Positions 37,797-49,777 of a stretch of 64,000 nucleotides of DNA are shown piece by piece. Origin of the DNA: Voacanga thouarsii. Lineage: Eukaryota; Streptophyta; Magnoliopsida; Gentianales; Apocynaceae. A program made the position numbers and the translations under genes. The DNA is taken from contig JANUWF010002120.1 in the NCBI GenBank assembly GCA_026120185.1, forward strand, positions 744,001-808,000. Direction: 5' to 3'. The notes under the pieces were generated by a model. It had not been told where the DNA came from. It saw nothing but the letters and a program-made list of their open reading frames with translations, and ran no database searches. Position 1 is the first letter of the stretch. Each line of letters begins with the position of its first letter.

Positions 37797-39812
37797 TGTT
37801 GGATAGTATGCCCTCTTAGACTAGGTTTTTTATGTAAATATCGAATATTTTAATAAAAGAATTTATTTTCAGAAATTGTTTGTGAATTTATTTTTAATTT
37901 ATTTGTGCACAATTTCATTTGGAACAAACCCATTGTGTTTAAATAAGTGATCTATATGAATGGTGGTCTTTCATAGTAAGGTATGGATCATAGGTTATTT
38001 AAACACATAAACATTTGTTCTTAACCTATTGGTGAGAATGGGAATCTCATCATGTTTAGGTTATTATGTTTTGAATTCCAATGGGGAATGGCTTACCGTT
38101 AGCCAGTGGGTAGTCCACTCACTTCATGATATAAGTGTATTTCAAATACGTAGGATATGACCTATAGTAGTGATTTCTAAAAGTACTATATGGTAGAAAC
38201 CTAGACTACTACCACTACAGCGTTGACTAGTACTCTACAACTTGAATATGAGTTAGTGGTCTGATGAAGTTGGAAGCATATACTTTGATATGCTATAGTT
38301 GAGGTTCTATAGTAGAACCAATATACTTGCATATTGGGTTTATGTAACTAGTTAGTGAAGACAGACTTGTACAAGATAGTTTCTACACTATATCGCCCCT
38401 TGTGGTTGTCTGAATAATCTAAATGTCCAGGGCCCTGGGAAACATAACTTGGATGTTTACTTTAGGGTAGCTCCCTTGGAAAGCGGAAACACTCCAGGAA
38501 GTCGTGGATCATTAGACTAGAAGTCTAAGGATGGTAGATGTCATTTAGAGATGTGTTAGTACACTTTTTCGTCTCTAAATGTACGACGATGTGTAGAGGG
38601 GTGTTTTAGTCATTTCACCTGTAGGTCAGAGACTTTTTTAACGTAGCATTGTCCTTAGGTCAATATTTTTTTATGGTGATATTAGGAAATATATAAAATG
38701 CAAAATATCGCTATTTATATAGTAGGGGTATTTTGGTCATTTTAGTAACCAAGGCAATGTGTCTTTTTGGTTATCGGAATAGCCCGTAAGTCTTAATTAA
38801 TTCTGGGTTGAGGAATTGGTCTCAGTTAAAGAGGATTTTATTTTATTCAGGAAGTCTAATTTATTATTAGACTAGAATAAAATAAATAAATAAAATAAAA
38901 TAAAAATAGGAGTTGAGAGAAATTAATTAACTGGTTTAATTGTTTAGTTAATTATTCAGGGCCTATGTCCAGTTTGAATAATTAGAAAATTAACCTTGGC
39001 TTAAACTAGAGGAAAATAATTAATGCTTAATTATTTATTGGTTTATTTATATAAGCCCAAGAAATAAATAATTAAAGTTTAATTATTTTGGTTCATTTCG
39101 GTTCATTAATTATTTATTGGGTTATTTCTATAAGCCCAGGAAATAAATAATTAATGTTTATTATTTTGGGCCTTTTGGGTCCAAGAAAAATAATAAATAT
39201 TATTTTGATCCAATAGCTTGAACCGTAGGATTTCTTCCAAATACGGTTTAGATGAGTTTAGGGTTAAGCCAAGCTTATTCACTTGATAACATCCGGGTGT
39301 TTGAAATATTATATCCCGGGGGATATTGTTATCAAATATCTAAGAACGAGTTTTGGCTAATCATAAGACAAGCCTCTTGGAAGCAAAAACCCTAATATTT
39401 TCCTAAGGTTTTCTCTCCCTCTCACAGAGCTCTCTCTCTCTCACGTCTCCTTCTCATCTTGTTTTTCCTTGGAGCTTTGCTAATCAATAGCAAGAGAACT
39501 AAGGAGTTTTGAGACCACTCATCTTCACTCTTTGTTTCACCAACAAGGATTGAGGTAGTGGAATGTTCCGTGAGCCGGAAAGCTTGGCGTTCATGCAAGC
39601 AAGGCGAAGTGGGAGGTTAGCGGGTTTTCAACCGGAAGCTTCATCAAGCGGGCAAAGAGTGGCTATTTCCGTGGTTGCAATCCATTCCTACACAACCTAA
39701 GAGGTTTAAAGCACGCAAAGGTATGATCTTAACGCTTCCATGCTGCTGGTTCAATTTTGTTTTCCTCCATTTTTATCTCCCATGCATTCTCCCCTATTCT
39801 TTCTCTCCATCA
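37797..39812 (+). repeat. A2 3' LTR
   Basis: 2016 bp, TGTTGGATAGTATG...CTCTCCATCA. It is more diverged from the A1 LTRs than these are from each other. It contains the basic-peptide exon at 39593-39720. Confidence 0.93.
39593..39720 (+). pseudogene. LTR-encoded exon in A2
   Basis: Begins MQARRSGRLAG at 39593 and ends GCAAAG before GTATGA at 39721, a better donor than in A1. It is 128 nt, one more than in A1, because of an extra G in GTGGTTGCAA (D has GTGGTTCAA), which shifts the frame. Confidence 0.5.
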
Positions 39813-40636
39813 ACTTTGTCCAAAACCCGAGTCCAAAACACGAATGAGTTTAAATAGAAAAATTTATAGCCATTTATGACCATTGGCACTCCACTTTTTG
39901 GCTTTATAAATAGACCTTAAAGTAAGATTAGATGCAAGATTTTTGAAAAATTCATCGTAGAAACATTATTGCTCAATATTTTCAAAAATCTCCTTTTATC
40001 TAGCTTCAAAGTGAGTTCATTGTCTATCAAAGATAAAAGTATTTGTGCCTTCTATCCGAGTGAACATCTGCTCAAGTAAGTGAGTTTATCTCTTTTCTAT
40101 TGATATTCAAATCTTTGTTATAGTGCAAGGTTGTGGTGTAAAACCCATAGGGGTGAGCCTTGTATTGATTTATGTTCAAGGTTGTATGGCAAAACCCATT
40201 GGGGTGATCCTTGTTCTGTGTTTGTATCAAGGTTGTGGAGTAAAACCTAGTGAGGTGATTCTTGATGTGTTTGTGTGATTGAGAGGTTGTGGAAAACCTA
40301 GTATGGTGATCCGCTCTTGTACGAGAAACAGTTTCAATAAGTGAGGTTAATGAAATGGGGTTGGAAATCCTTAAGTGTAAGCTTAAGGTAGTGGACGTAG
40401 GTCATTGTTGATCGAACCACTATACATTCCCTGTCTCATTTTATTTAGTTATTCATATACTGCTTTTGATGTTCTTTCGCTGTCTAAATCTGGATATACA
40501 TCTACGAGTGCTTGAATAACTTTCTATGAATCTATAAAGGCAGTCCAAGCATCACCATTATTCAGCATTTTAGACAAACTAGAAAAATTATTTTTGCTTG
40601 CCAAAAATCTTATTCACCCCCCCCGAAGGTTTATCA
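39813..40636 (+). repeat. E 5' LTR, second part
   Basis: Matches the 3' LTR from about 55525 on. TATA box TATAAATAG at 39905-39913. Tandem repeat at 40124-40325. Ends TTTATCA at 40636. Confidence 0.9.
40124..40325 (+). repeat. Tandem repeat in E 5' LTR, four units
   Basis: Units of about 50 bp built on CAAGGTTGTGG, AAAACC and GGTGAT blocks, starting near 40124, 40175, 40226 and 40280. The 3' LTR has about three (55824-55970). Confidence 0.85.
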
Positions 40637-40652
40637 TTTAGTATCAAAGTTT
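40637..40652 (+). promoter_or_regulatory. E primer-binding site (decayed)
   Basis: TTTAGTATCAAAGTTT directly after the LTR corresponds to TTTGGTATCAGAGC with two G-to-A changes; initiator Met tRNA type. Confidence 0.8.
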
Positions 40653-40699
40653 AGTGTACATACTTTTGGTTTAACAACCTTGTAGAGAAAAATCTTAAT

Positions 40700-42551
40700 A
40701 GCAAGCTCATCCTCTCTTCCATATGTTGAAGGGTCTTCAACAAATCGTCCTCCTTTGTTTAGTGGAAGCAACTATACTTTCTGAAAAAATAGAATAAAAA
40801 TTTATATGTGTTCTATTAATTTCGAGTTATGGAGTTTAATATAGAATGGTCCTTTTATTCCATCAAAGATGATTGATGGCATAAAAATACCTAAACAGAA
40901 TTATGAGTATAGTGTGGAAGACAATGAGAAAATGACTCTAAATTTTCAAGCTATGAACATTTTGTGTTGTGCACTAGATGCGACTAAATACAACCGTGTT
41001 AGTGGTTGTGATTCAACTTATGATATGTGAAGATTACTTGAAGTCATCCATGAGGGGACTAACCAAGTTAAAGAATCAAAACTGGGGCTTCTAATTCATG
41101 GCTATGAATTATTTACTATGAGAATAATAAAACCATCACTGATATATTCACAAGATTTACTAATATCTTAAAAGGTCTGAAAGCTTACAGAAAGGTTTAT
41201 TCCCTTGGGGAACAAAATCGAAAAATTCTTGATGCTTTACCAAAAAGCTGGCAGCCTAAAACTCTTGCTATTGAAGAATCCAAGGACTTAAAATCCTTAC
41301 CTATTGAAGAGTTGATCGGATCTTTTTTAACTTATAAGATGAAGCTTAAAAGATTTCATGAATCTGATGATCATGATAGAGGCAGAAAAGGGATTGTGCT
41401 AATGGCTGAAAATGAAGATGGAGAAACAAGTCTTTCAGAAAGTAGTGAAAGTATGGAGATGGACAATGATAATTTAGCAATGATAGCAAAGAAATTTAGA
41501 AGGATGTTCAACAAAGGAAACTACAAAATAGTAAGGAAGCTTATAAGGAAGAAAGGACAAACCTCTGGAGTCAAACCTCAATACTTTGAATGTAAAAGCA
41601 CGGATCATTTCATTGCGGACTGTCTGATTGCAAAAGGTAAGAAAGGAAAAACATTTAAAAAAAAAGAAAGACCTGAAGGTAAAGATAGGTAAAAGATTAA
41701 TGGGAGCTTGGGACTTAAATGAAACTGATTCTGAAGATGAGGAATCTGAGGAAGAAATTGCCAACATTTGCTTCATGGAATTGGAAAAAGAGGTAAACCT
41801 TTCAACATTAGACAGCATGTCTAATTTGCTTATATCTATGACTGAAAAATCTTGTTGATCCTAATGAGCTGTTATGTGATATGTTTTATGAATTAAAAAA
41901 ATTATCCAGAAAAAAATAAAAGAATTGAAATTGAAAAATAAAAGTCTGGAGAAAGAAATTGAAGCTTTGCTAAATAACTATAAAATGTCTCTTGAAAAAC
42001 ATACGTGTGCTATAATTGAGAAAGATGTGATCATAATTGTCTTGCACAATGCATCTCTAGAAAACAAAAACTTGTGTGATAAAATTCAAACTCTTGAATG
42101 CATGGTTAGCACCTTTGATGATATGAAAATTAGAGTAAATAATCTTACCAATTGCATTGAAAAATTCACAAATGTTAAAGCAATTTGGAAAAGCTACTCA
42201 ACTCAACATCTTTTTGGTAACCGAAGTGGCTTAGGATATAAATATGAGGATAAAGACAAAATTTGCAAGCCTAGATTTGTTTATGCTGGAAATCAAAGTG
42301 ACCTAAGATATTAACATGAGAATAAAAACAAAAAGAACAAGTCTCAATATGTTAAACCTGCTTCTTCTTACAGCACACATAAAGCATGCACATATTGTGA
42401 AAAATTGAGACATATAGTTTTAAGATGCTTTATCAAGAGAAAAGTTGAAACCGGTGAAGTTACATTCTTGAAAATCAAAGAAAATGGTACTAACCTTCAT
42501 GGACCCAAGAAAGTGTGGGTACCAAAAATCATTTCTCCTTCTCATGTATAG
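40700..42551 (+). pseudogene. E Gag
   Basis: Decayed copia Gag: PPLFSGSNYTF (a TGA follows where Trp is usual), DGIKIPKQ, ILCCALDATKYNRV, then LTYKMKLKRFHE at about 41325. A zinc motif near 41580-41625 reads ECKSTDHFIADC with the first Cys lost. Acidic and Lys-rich coiled-coil-like stretches follow (41700-42200), and a second zinc motif, CTYCEKLRHIVLRC, at 42391-42432 has all ligands. GPKKVWVPK at about 42505 leads to protease. Several stops (for example 41692 and 41858) and at least two frameshifts are present. Length fits SIRE-type Gag. Confidence 0.85.
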
Positions 42552-43504
42552 GCACAGTCTTTAAGCTTCACTAAGTGGTTCTTGGACAGCGGTTGTTCAA
42601 GACATATGACTGGAAATGTAGCCTTGTTAGAAGATATTCAGACCACAAATGAAGGATTTGTTACATTTGGAGACAAGAAGAAAGGAAAGATTCTTGGCAT
42701 TGGTAATATTGGTAAAGGTTTCTTGACAATTATCAAGCAAGTTTTACTTATTGATGATTTGAAATATAATCTGCTAAGCATTAGCCAACATTGTGACAAT
42801 GGTTGCAAAGTCATTTTTGAAAAAGATTCTTACTCTATACTTGACAGTGGAAATCCCGAAATCATCTTTGCTGCCAAACGTATAGGAAATGTATATGTGT
42901 TCTTTCTTAATGACCTTGTAGCTAATAGAATTAGATGCTTATCCGTCCATGACAATGATGGTTATATTTGGAATAGAAGATTAGGTCATGTATCATTTGA
43001 TTTGTTAAACAAACTATCCTTAAAAGAACTTGTTATGTGATTGACAAAAATAAAATTTGATAAACATAAAATCTGTGATGCATATAAGTTCAGGAAGCAA
43101 ATCAAAACCTCTTTTAAAAAAATAATAATAATAATTTCTACCTCAAAACCACTCGAATTAGTTCATATGGATTTGTTTAGACCCATGAGGACTGCTAGTC
43201 TAGGAGGTAAGAAATATGCATATGTACTTGTTGATGATTTCTCTAGATTTATCTAGACCTTATTTCTTGGACAAAAGGATGAAGTTTTTTTTGAATTTTC
43301 AAAACTGATAAAGCACGTCCAAAACTCGATTGGATGCAAACTGGTTTCTATTAGAAGTGATAATGACAAAAAATTTTGTAACAGTGAATTTACTCTCTTC
43401 TGTGATGAAAATGGAGTCTTTCATAATTTTTCAACAACTAAAACCCCTCAACAAAATGGTCTTGTTGAAAGGAAAAATCGAACTTTACAAGAAATGGCTA
43501 GATC
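42552..43504 (+). pseudogene. E protease and integrase, 5' part
   Basis: FLDSGCSRHMTGN (42582) is the protease active site. The zinc region RRLGHVS...KICDAY follows to about 43090 (a TGA at 43038-43040, and the second Cys of the usual C-x2-C lost). The integrase core has HMDLFRPMR, RSDNDKKF and GLVERKNRTL, the three DDE residues in place. A stop TAG at 43254-43256 replaces the usual Trp of the DFSRFTW-type motif. The frame ends at EMAR where C1 was inserted and resumes at 49778. Confidence 0.9.
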
Positions 43505-43754
43505 TGTGAAACCCCAACTAAAACCAACCCTAAAGTAAGGGGCTCGAGATGCATATCATATTTTCTTACATGTATAAATATATTTTTAAATGATTTTATG
43601 TGCTTTGGAATTGTGATTTCTAGTCTAGAAGGCTTAATTGTACTTATTGAGTAGGAAGGGCAAAATGGTAATTTTGCTTAAGGAGGAAATAGGGAGATAG
43701 CTTGAGGATTAAATAGGAAGAATATTTAGGAGAGAAAATAAGAACAAGAGTTGT

Positions 43755-43815
43755 TTTGGTTTAGTGGTTAGAGCTTTGAAATTAATCTCTAAGGTCTTGA
43801 GTTCAAATCCCATCA
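43755..43815 (+). other. tRNA-like module in C1
   Basis: TGGTTTAGTGGTTAGAGC (43757-43774) is a very good A box with D-arm context; GAGTTCAAATCCC (43799-43811) is a good B box. Homologous to 29131-29192. The acceptor stem is not evident, so not a functional tRNA. Confidence 0.6.
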
Positions 43816-45615
43816 TTTAAGTTTTAGTATGATTAATTTTATTTTTGTGAAAGGTGGAATATTTTTGGCCTTGCATGCCATAAGAAGAAGTGGGAGTGTT
43901 ATCCTAGGGGAGACATGAAGGGAATGTCTTAATCCTACTCTTGTGTCCAACAAGAATTCTTAAGGGATTCATGTCCTTCTACTCTCTAGCTTACCTTAAT
44001 TCTTTATCAATTAAGTTGTTCAAATTATCCCAAAGCAATTCTTATTTCCAGAAAATCCAGCAAGGTTCATTAACCTTGGAATCTAAAAAATGACTCGTAT
44101 AGGATAGAGTATTGGTTGGAAAAGGGGAAGGAGTTAAGGAAGGTTCCTAAAAGAATTGATCTCTGTGGTTGAACCTTCAAACTCCACTCCATAAGTGTTC
44201 ATCTTCTTCATGGTAGCAATCTGAAAATTTTCTAGCTTCATTGACCAATCCAGCTTTCAAAAACTTCAGCCATTTTTCTCACTCAAATATTTCCAGAAAA
44301 AAATCTAATTTGATCATCTTGAAGACTAAACCTTTGGCCAAAAATCGGACTGCACAAAGCTGTGCAAACCAGGAAAAAAATCCTGGACAATTTTGCAATG
44401 TAGCAGTCCAAAAACCAAGTTGTTTCTTCTAGCCTTCTAACCAGTAATTCATCTCTATCTTTCCTCCATAAAGAGGGCTGGAAACCAGTCTTAAAGGACC
44501 CTCCAATACCCCTTCAAACCTTTTGCAAGTCGATTGGAATATTGCAGAAAAATCTGCACAAAAATTCCAACAAACCATTCGAATGAACAACAAAAAATTC
44601 CAGCCTTGCTCCCTCTTCAACCTTAGCTGAAAAACCACATCAACTTTCTGTGAAAATAACCTTAATCAGCCATGAACTGAACTTCATTAGCCTCCTCCAT
44701 TGATCTGCACGAAAGAGCTCCATAGCCACTCCTTAAATCACTCATTCAATCACTGCAATCAAGCCTTCTATTGGAATTCAAAATTTCAGCAAATTATTCC
44801 ATGAAAACTTCCATGGATTAAGCCTCAACCAACCAAAAGTTTCCTCCACCATAACACTTAACATTTCGGCCACCCTATAGCTCCTACAAACCTCATTCAT
44901 CTCAGCAAAAATTTAGCAAATTCCAGTCGGCCATAGCAATTCCAAGAACCTCCATCAACCAAACCATTCTTACCATATCTTCTACCTTAATTCACTCCCT
45001 AAATTACTTCTTTTGAATTTCAAACAACCAGCTTTCCCTCTTCTCCCTAATCTGAAATTCAATCACCAGAATTCCTCTAACTATTCGGCCAACACCATTC
45101 AGCAAATTTCGTCCAGCCTTCTCTCAATCCTTTCTATTTCTCCAGGAACACCAAGAACACACACCACCATTCTCCAAGCCTAAGACCACTCTAAACACCT
45201 CTAATCTCTCCCAAAAACTCCAGATCACATCTACTCACCCTTTAGAATCCATTTCTGTATTTTATAACATCAAACACTGAAAACAAAATTCTGCTATTGG
45301 ATCAAAAACCAGAATTTTTCTTGAAGATTCAAGAACTCTCTCAAGGTAACCATGAACGATTATGTTCATCTTCTTTCCTCTTCAATCTTTAAAATAATAT
45401 ACTAATACTCTCTCTCTCTCTCTTTGCCGAAATGGTTGTTTCAACCATGGCCATTTTTTTCTTCTTTCTTTTTGGTCGGATCAAGCCTTCCAAGCATGTG
45501 GATTCTCTTGAAACTTCATCAAGGTAGTCATCAATCGAGTATGTCTCTTTAGCCCTTTCCTTAATTCTAAAATAATCTCTCTTGGATGTTATTAGAAAAT
45601 GATGGAATATGATTG

Positions 45616-47646
45616 TGAGGGACGGGAAAATAGGGGAAGCATGCAGTGACCAAAAAAAAAAAAAAAACCGAGGAAAAAAAAAACCGCAAGCCTTAAAGGC
45701 CACATGGAAGCATGAAGATCATACATTTGCACTCCTTAAACCTTCTAGGTTGAGTAGAAGTGGACTGAACGACGGGAATCACTTCGCCTTACCCACTTGA
45801 AGAAGCTTCCGGTTGAAAACCCTCTAGCCTTCTACTTCGCCTTGTTTGCATGAACGCCAAGCCTTTTAGCTCTCAGAATATTCCTCTGCCCAACCTCTAG
45901 TCGGTGAACACAACAGTGAAGAAGAATGGTCTCAAATCTCCTTGGTTCTCTTGCTATTGGTTAGCAAAGCTCCAAGGAGAAAAAAGAGAAGAGGGAGGCG
46001 TGGGAGACAGAGAGAGACCTACGTGAGTCTCTTGTTTGGCAAGGGAGTTAGGGTTTTTTTTTCACTAGAGAATTGTTTATTGGTTAGCCAAAACTGGGAC
46101 TCAAATATCTAATAAACATATCCCCGGGATATCAAATTTCAAACACCCGGATATTATCCTGAGAATGAGTTTAGCTTAACCCTAAACTCTTCTTAACCGT
46201 ATCTAGAAAAAAACCCTACGGTCCAAGCTATTGGGCCGAAATAATATTTATTATTTCTCTTGGACCCAAAAGGCCCAAAATAATAAACATTAATTATTTA
46301 TTTCCTGGGTTTATATAAACAACCCAATAAATAATTAATGAGCCTAAATGAACCATAATATTTAATCTTTAATTATTTATTTCTTGGGCTTATATAAATA
46401 GCCTAATAAATAATTAAACATTAATTATTTCCCTTAGTTTAAGCCCAGGTTAATTTCCTAATTATTCATACTGGACCTAGGCCCTGAATAATTAATTAAC
46501 CAATTAAACTAGATAATTAATTTCTCTCAACTCCTATTTTATTTTATTTATTTATTTTATTCCAGCCTAATAATAAATTAGACATCCTGAATAAAATAAA
46601 ATAAAATAAAATCCTCTTGAACTGAGACCAATTCCTCAACCTAAAATTAGTTAGGACTTATGGGCTATTCTGAGGACCAAAAAGACACATCGACTTGGCT
46701 ACTAAAATGACCAAAATATCTCTGCTATATAAATAACTGTATTTTTCATTTTAAATATTTCCTAATATCACCATAAGGAAATATTGACCCCGAGGTAATG
46801 CTGCATTAGCAAAGTCTCCGACCTACAGGTGAAATGACTAAAATACCCCTCTACACATCGCCGTACATTTAGAGAGGAAGAAGCGTACTAACACCCCGCT
46901 AAATAACATATACCATCCTTAGGCTTCTAGTCCAATGGTCCACGACTTCCTGGAATGTTTCCGCTTTCCAAGGGAGCTACCCTAAAGCAAACATCCAAGT
47001 CATGTTTCCCAGGGCCTTGGACATTTTAGACCATTCGGACAACCACAATGGGCGATATAGTGCAGAACTATCTTATACAAGTCTGTCTTAACTAACTAGT
47101 TACATATACCCAATACACAAGTATATTGGTTCTACTATAGAACCTCAACTATAGCATGTCCAAGCATATGCTTCCAGTTTTGTCAGACCACTAACTCATA
47201 CTCAAGTCGTAGAGTACTAGTCCACGCTGTAGCGGTAGTAGTCTAGGTTTCTATCATATAGTACTTTTAGAAACCACTACTACAGGTCATGTCCTATGTA
47301 TTCGAAATATGCTTATGTCATGAAGTGAGTGGACTACTCACTGGCTAAAGGTAAGCCATTCCCCATTTGGAATCCATAACATAATAATCTAAACATGATG
47401 AGATTCCCAGTCTCATCAATAGGTTAAGAACAAACGTTTATGTGTTAAATAACCCGTGATCCATACCTTACTGTGAAAGACCACCATTCACATAGACCAC
47501 TTATTTAAACATAATGGGTTTGTTCCAAACGAAAATTGTGCACAAACAAAAAGTAAATTCATAAAAAAAATTTGAAAATAAATTCTTTTATTAAAATATT
47601 CGATTTTACATCAGAAACCTAGTCTAAGAGGGCATACAATCCAACA
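45616..47646 (-). mobile_element. Solo LTR of family A (second)
   Basis: 2031 bp, TGAGGGAC...CCAACA in + reading, flanked by GATTG (45611-45615) and GATTA (47647-47651). More diverged from A1 than the solo at 17599. The peptide exon starts at 45851 on - (MQTRRSRRL) but has a stop after about 18 codons. Confidence 0.92.
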
Positions 47647-49777
47647 GATTAGAGATTGAGTATATGTTTAGATGAAGGAGTTGAGATTGGAGCATGAGGA
47701 TGATTTGCAATGGTTGAGTTTTATGATGCTTTGTGGTTTGTTGCATGCTCTTCATGTCGTGCGTTAGTATGAATGATTAAGCATGATAGAAATTATGTCA
47801 CATGTGGTGAATAGGGTTTATGTTCTTGCATTCTTGTTGAAGCCATGAATATGATTATGCTTAGTGAGGTTTGGATCATATGATGGTAGATATAGATTTA
47901 AGCCTTTATTCATGAATTGAATGGTTTATTGATTGGTAGTAGAGTTTATGTTAATGATTCTTGTTAGCCATAGGAAAAGTATGATCATGACCTTGTTGAT
48001 CCTAAACTATTTAAGTTAGCCAATTTTATTATATTAATAACAATTAATACTATATTTTCTTCCAATAATTTTGAAAACCCTAGGAAGCTTTGGAATTGGA
48101 TTATTAAATGAAATAGTGATATTTTAGCCAAATGAAAGATATCGTTATTAAAAATAATGTATATAAATATTTATATATAATAATATTATTATTATTAAAT
48201 AAAGCCTTTTATATAAATAATCATAATAAGTAAAATATTAATCTTATAAGTCATATATTCATAAATACTAGTAAAATTTATTTATTACCTTATGATCAAA
48301 ATTAATAAAATTTGCTGTTAATTTTATTTACTAATTATTTTCTATCTATTAATTATTAATTAAGAGATTGGTAATAATTTATTATTTTTAATAAAATCAT
48401 CTAAGACTTAGGACCTTTCATCAAATAAACCCTAGTTTATTTATTAATAACAAAGATTTATATTTGAACCTATAGCTTATTAGTAATTATTTTGTGATTT
48501 TTAGTTATTTTATTATCAAGCTAGATTTATTTTATAAAACTCTTTTACCATCCAGCCATAAAAGTTTAAGACATTAGAGTTATGATTGTAATAAGTTGAT
48601 CTAGGATTATTTATGGAAGCAACTATAGCTTGAGTATAACCATATGGCCTATGTTTACCCTAGGCGGGGTTAGGTCAGCTTTGGAAGGTTGGTGAATTTT
48701 CAAGCAAAGGATCAAGTAAACTCTTGCATAAAACTTATTTGCTATAAAAAGGTTATTATGGCAAGCCAAACGCGAAGTGTGTGAACACTTATTTTTGTAA
48801 AGGCAATTAAGGATTGTTCCCTTTCTTATTTCAGTCAAACAAATTATTTGAAAATCAACAAGCAGTTTTACTCAAATATCAAACTCTTTTTAAAACCAAT
48901 TTTGACACGAACTTTAGAAACCCTTAATTGCTATCTCTAAATAAAGCAATGTTTTATCAGTTTTCTCCCAAGTGGGACAATCAAACGTTGAGTACTCAAT
49001 AAGGGTAGGTTAGTAGTACTAGTTTTGAAGGGCAAAACCGAGTCTTCTGGCAGGAGGCCACCTCTAGAAGATGAATTCAACTTGGAGAAGCGACAGTACT
49101 ACTTAGTCAAGCCAGTCTGAGCTAGCAAGTTTCAGTCATGTGGACAGTGTGTTTTCGGAGTGGACAACTGGTTTGTTTGGGTGTAAAGAATGAGGAGAAT
49201 CTTACTCGGTAGCCCGTACACCTACCTTTTGTCAGTCTGCACAAAGTGTGGCATTCTGACCGTTATATGGTTATGGGGCCCAACGTATGGTAACCCATGG
49301 CCGCCCATTTGAGTGGTTGTATTTATTGTGCACTTGTATGGTTTGAAAAGAGGAAAATGCCACTCTTTATTTTAACCTTATTTATTACTTGCCAGCATTT
49401 TCTCTTATGAAATTTTTTTTCAACTCTTATACATGAACTGTTTTACTTGAACACTCAAAGCACACACAGACTTACTGAGATTTTTATCTCATCACCCTTT
49501 TATGCCATGATTTCAGGTCGATCCTACTGTGGGGATGAGTAGCTAGACTGTTGCCTTCTTGAAGACTCTATGATATTTATTTTATATGTTGCTTTGAGAG
49601 ATGATAGTGATCAATTTATTTTGGTTTTGTTCTTGAATTTTTGGGTTGTAATAAGTTTTAATTTTAAAGTATTGTTTTATTTTCGTTTATGTGACCTAGT
49701 TATAAAGACCCCTTGTCCTTTGGATTAGGTGACATCCCCAGCCCTGTTGGGCCTAGGTAGTGGGGTGTTACAAGATT

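Larger units (their letters stand above)
34228..39812 (+). mobile_element. Damaged family A copia element A2
   Basis: On + it has A-type leader, gag start, RT/RNase H and a 2-kb 3' LTR, but no 5' LTR or PBS. The first 250 bp or so of the leader are gone too, and part of the E LTR is missing at the same junction, so one deletion probably removed all three. A second deletion fuses gag codon ~60 to the integrase/RT linker near 36020. The PPT is also lost: on + the RNase H tail runs GAGTGCAAT into TGTTGG, without the GTGGGAGA of A1. Confidence 0.88.
43505..49772. mobile_element. Long Tekay/Del-like LTR, probably solo (copy C1), with solo A LTR inside
   Basis: TGTGAAACCCC...GGGGTGTTACA, flanked by AGATC (43500-43504) and AGATT (49773-49777). 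About 4.23 kb once the solo A LTR is removed. Colinear with C2 throughout, and its right end with C0. No internal LTR pair or coding frame. It splits E integrase after EMAR; the frame continues with LMLCENALPKYFWAEA on the far side. Confidence 0.85.

Noticed and set aside
43757..43811. Real tRNA gene
   Set aside because: A and B boxes are good, but no acceptor stem or anticodon arm could be paired; kept as a tRNA-like module.
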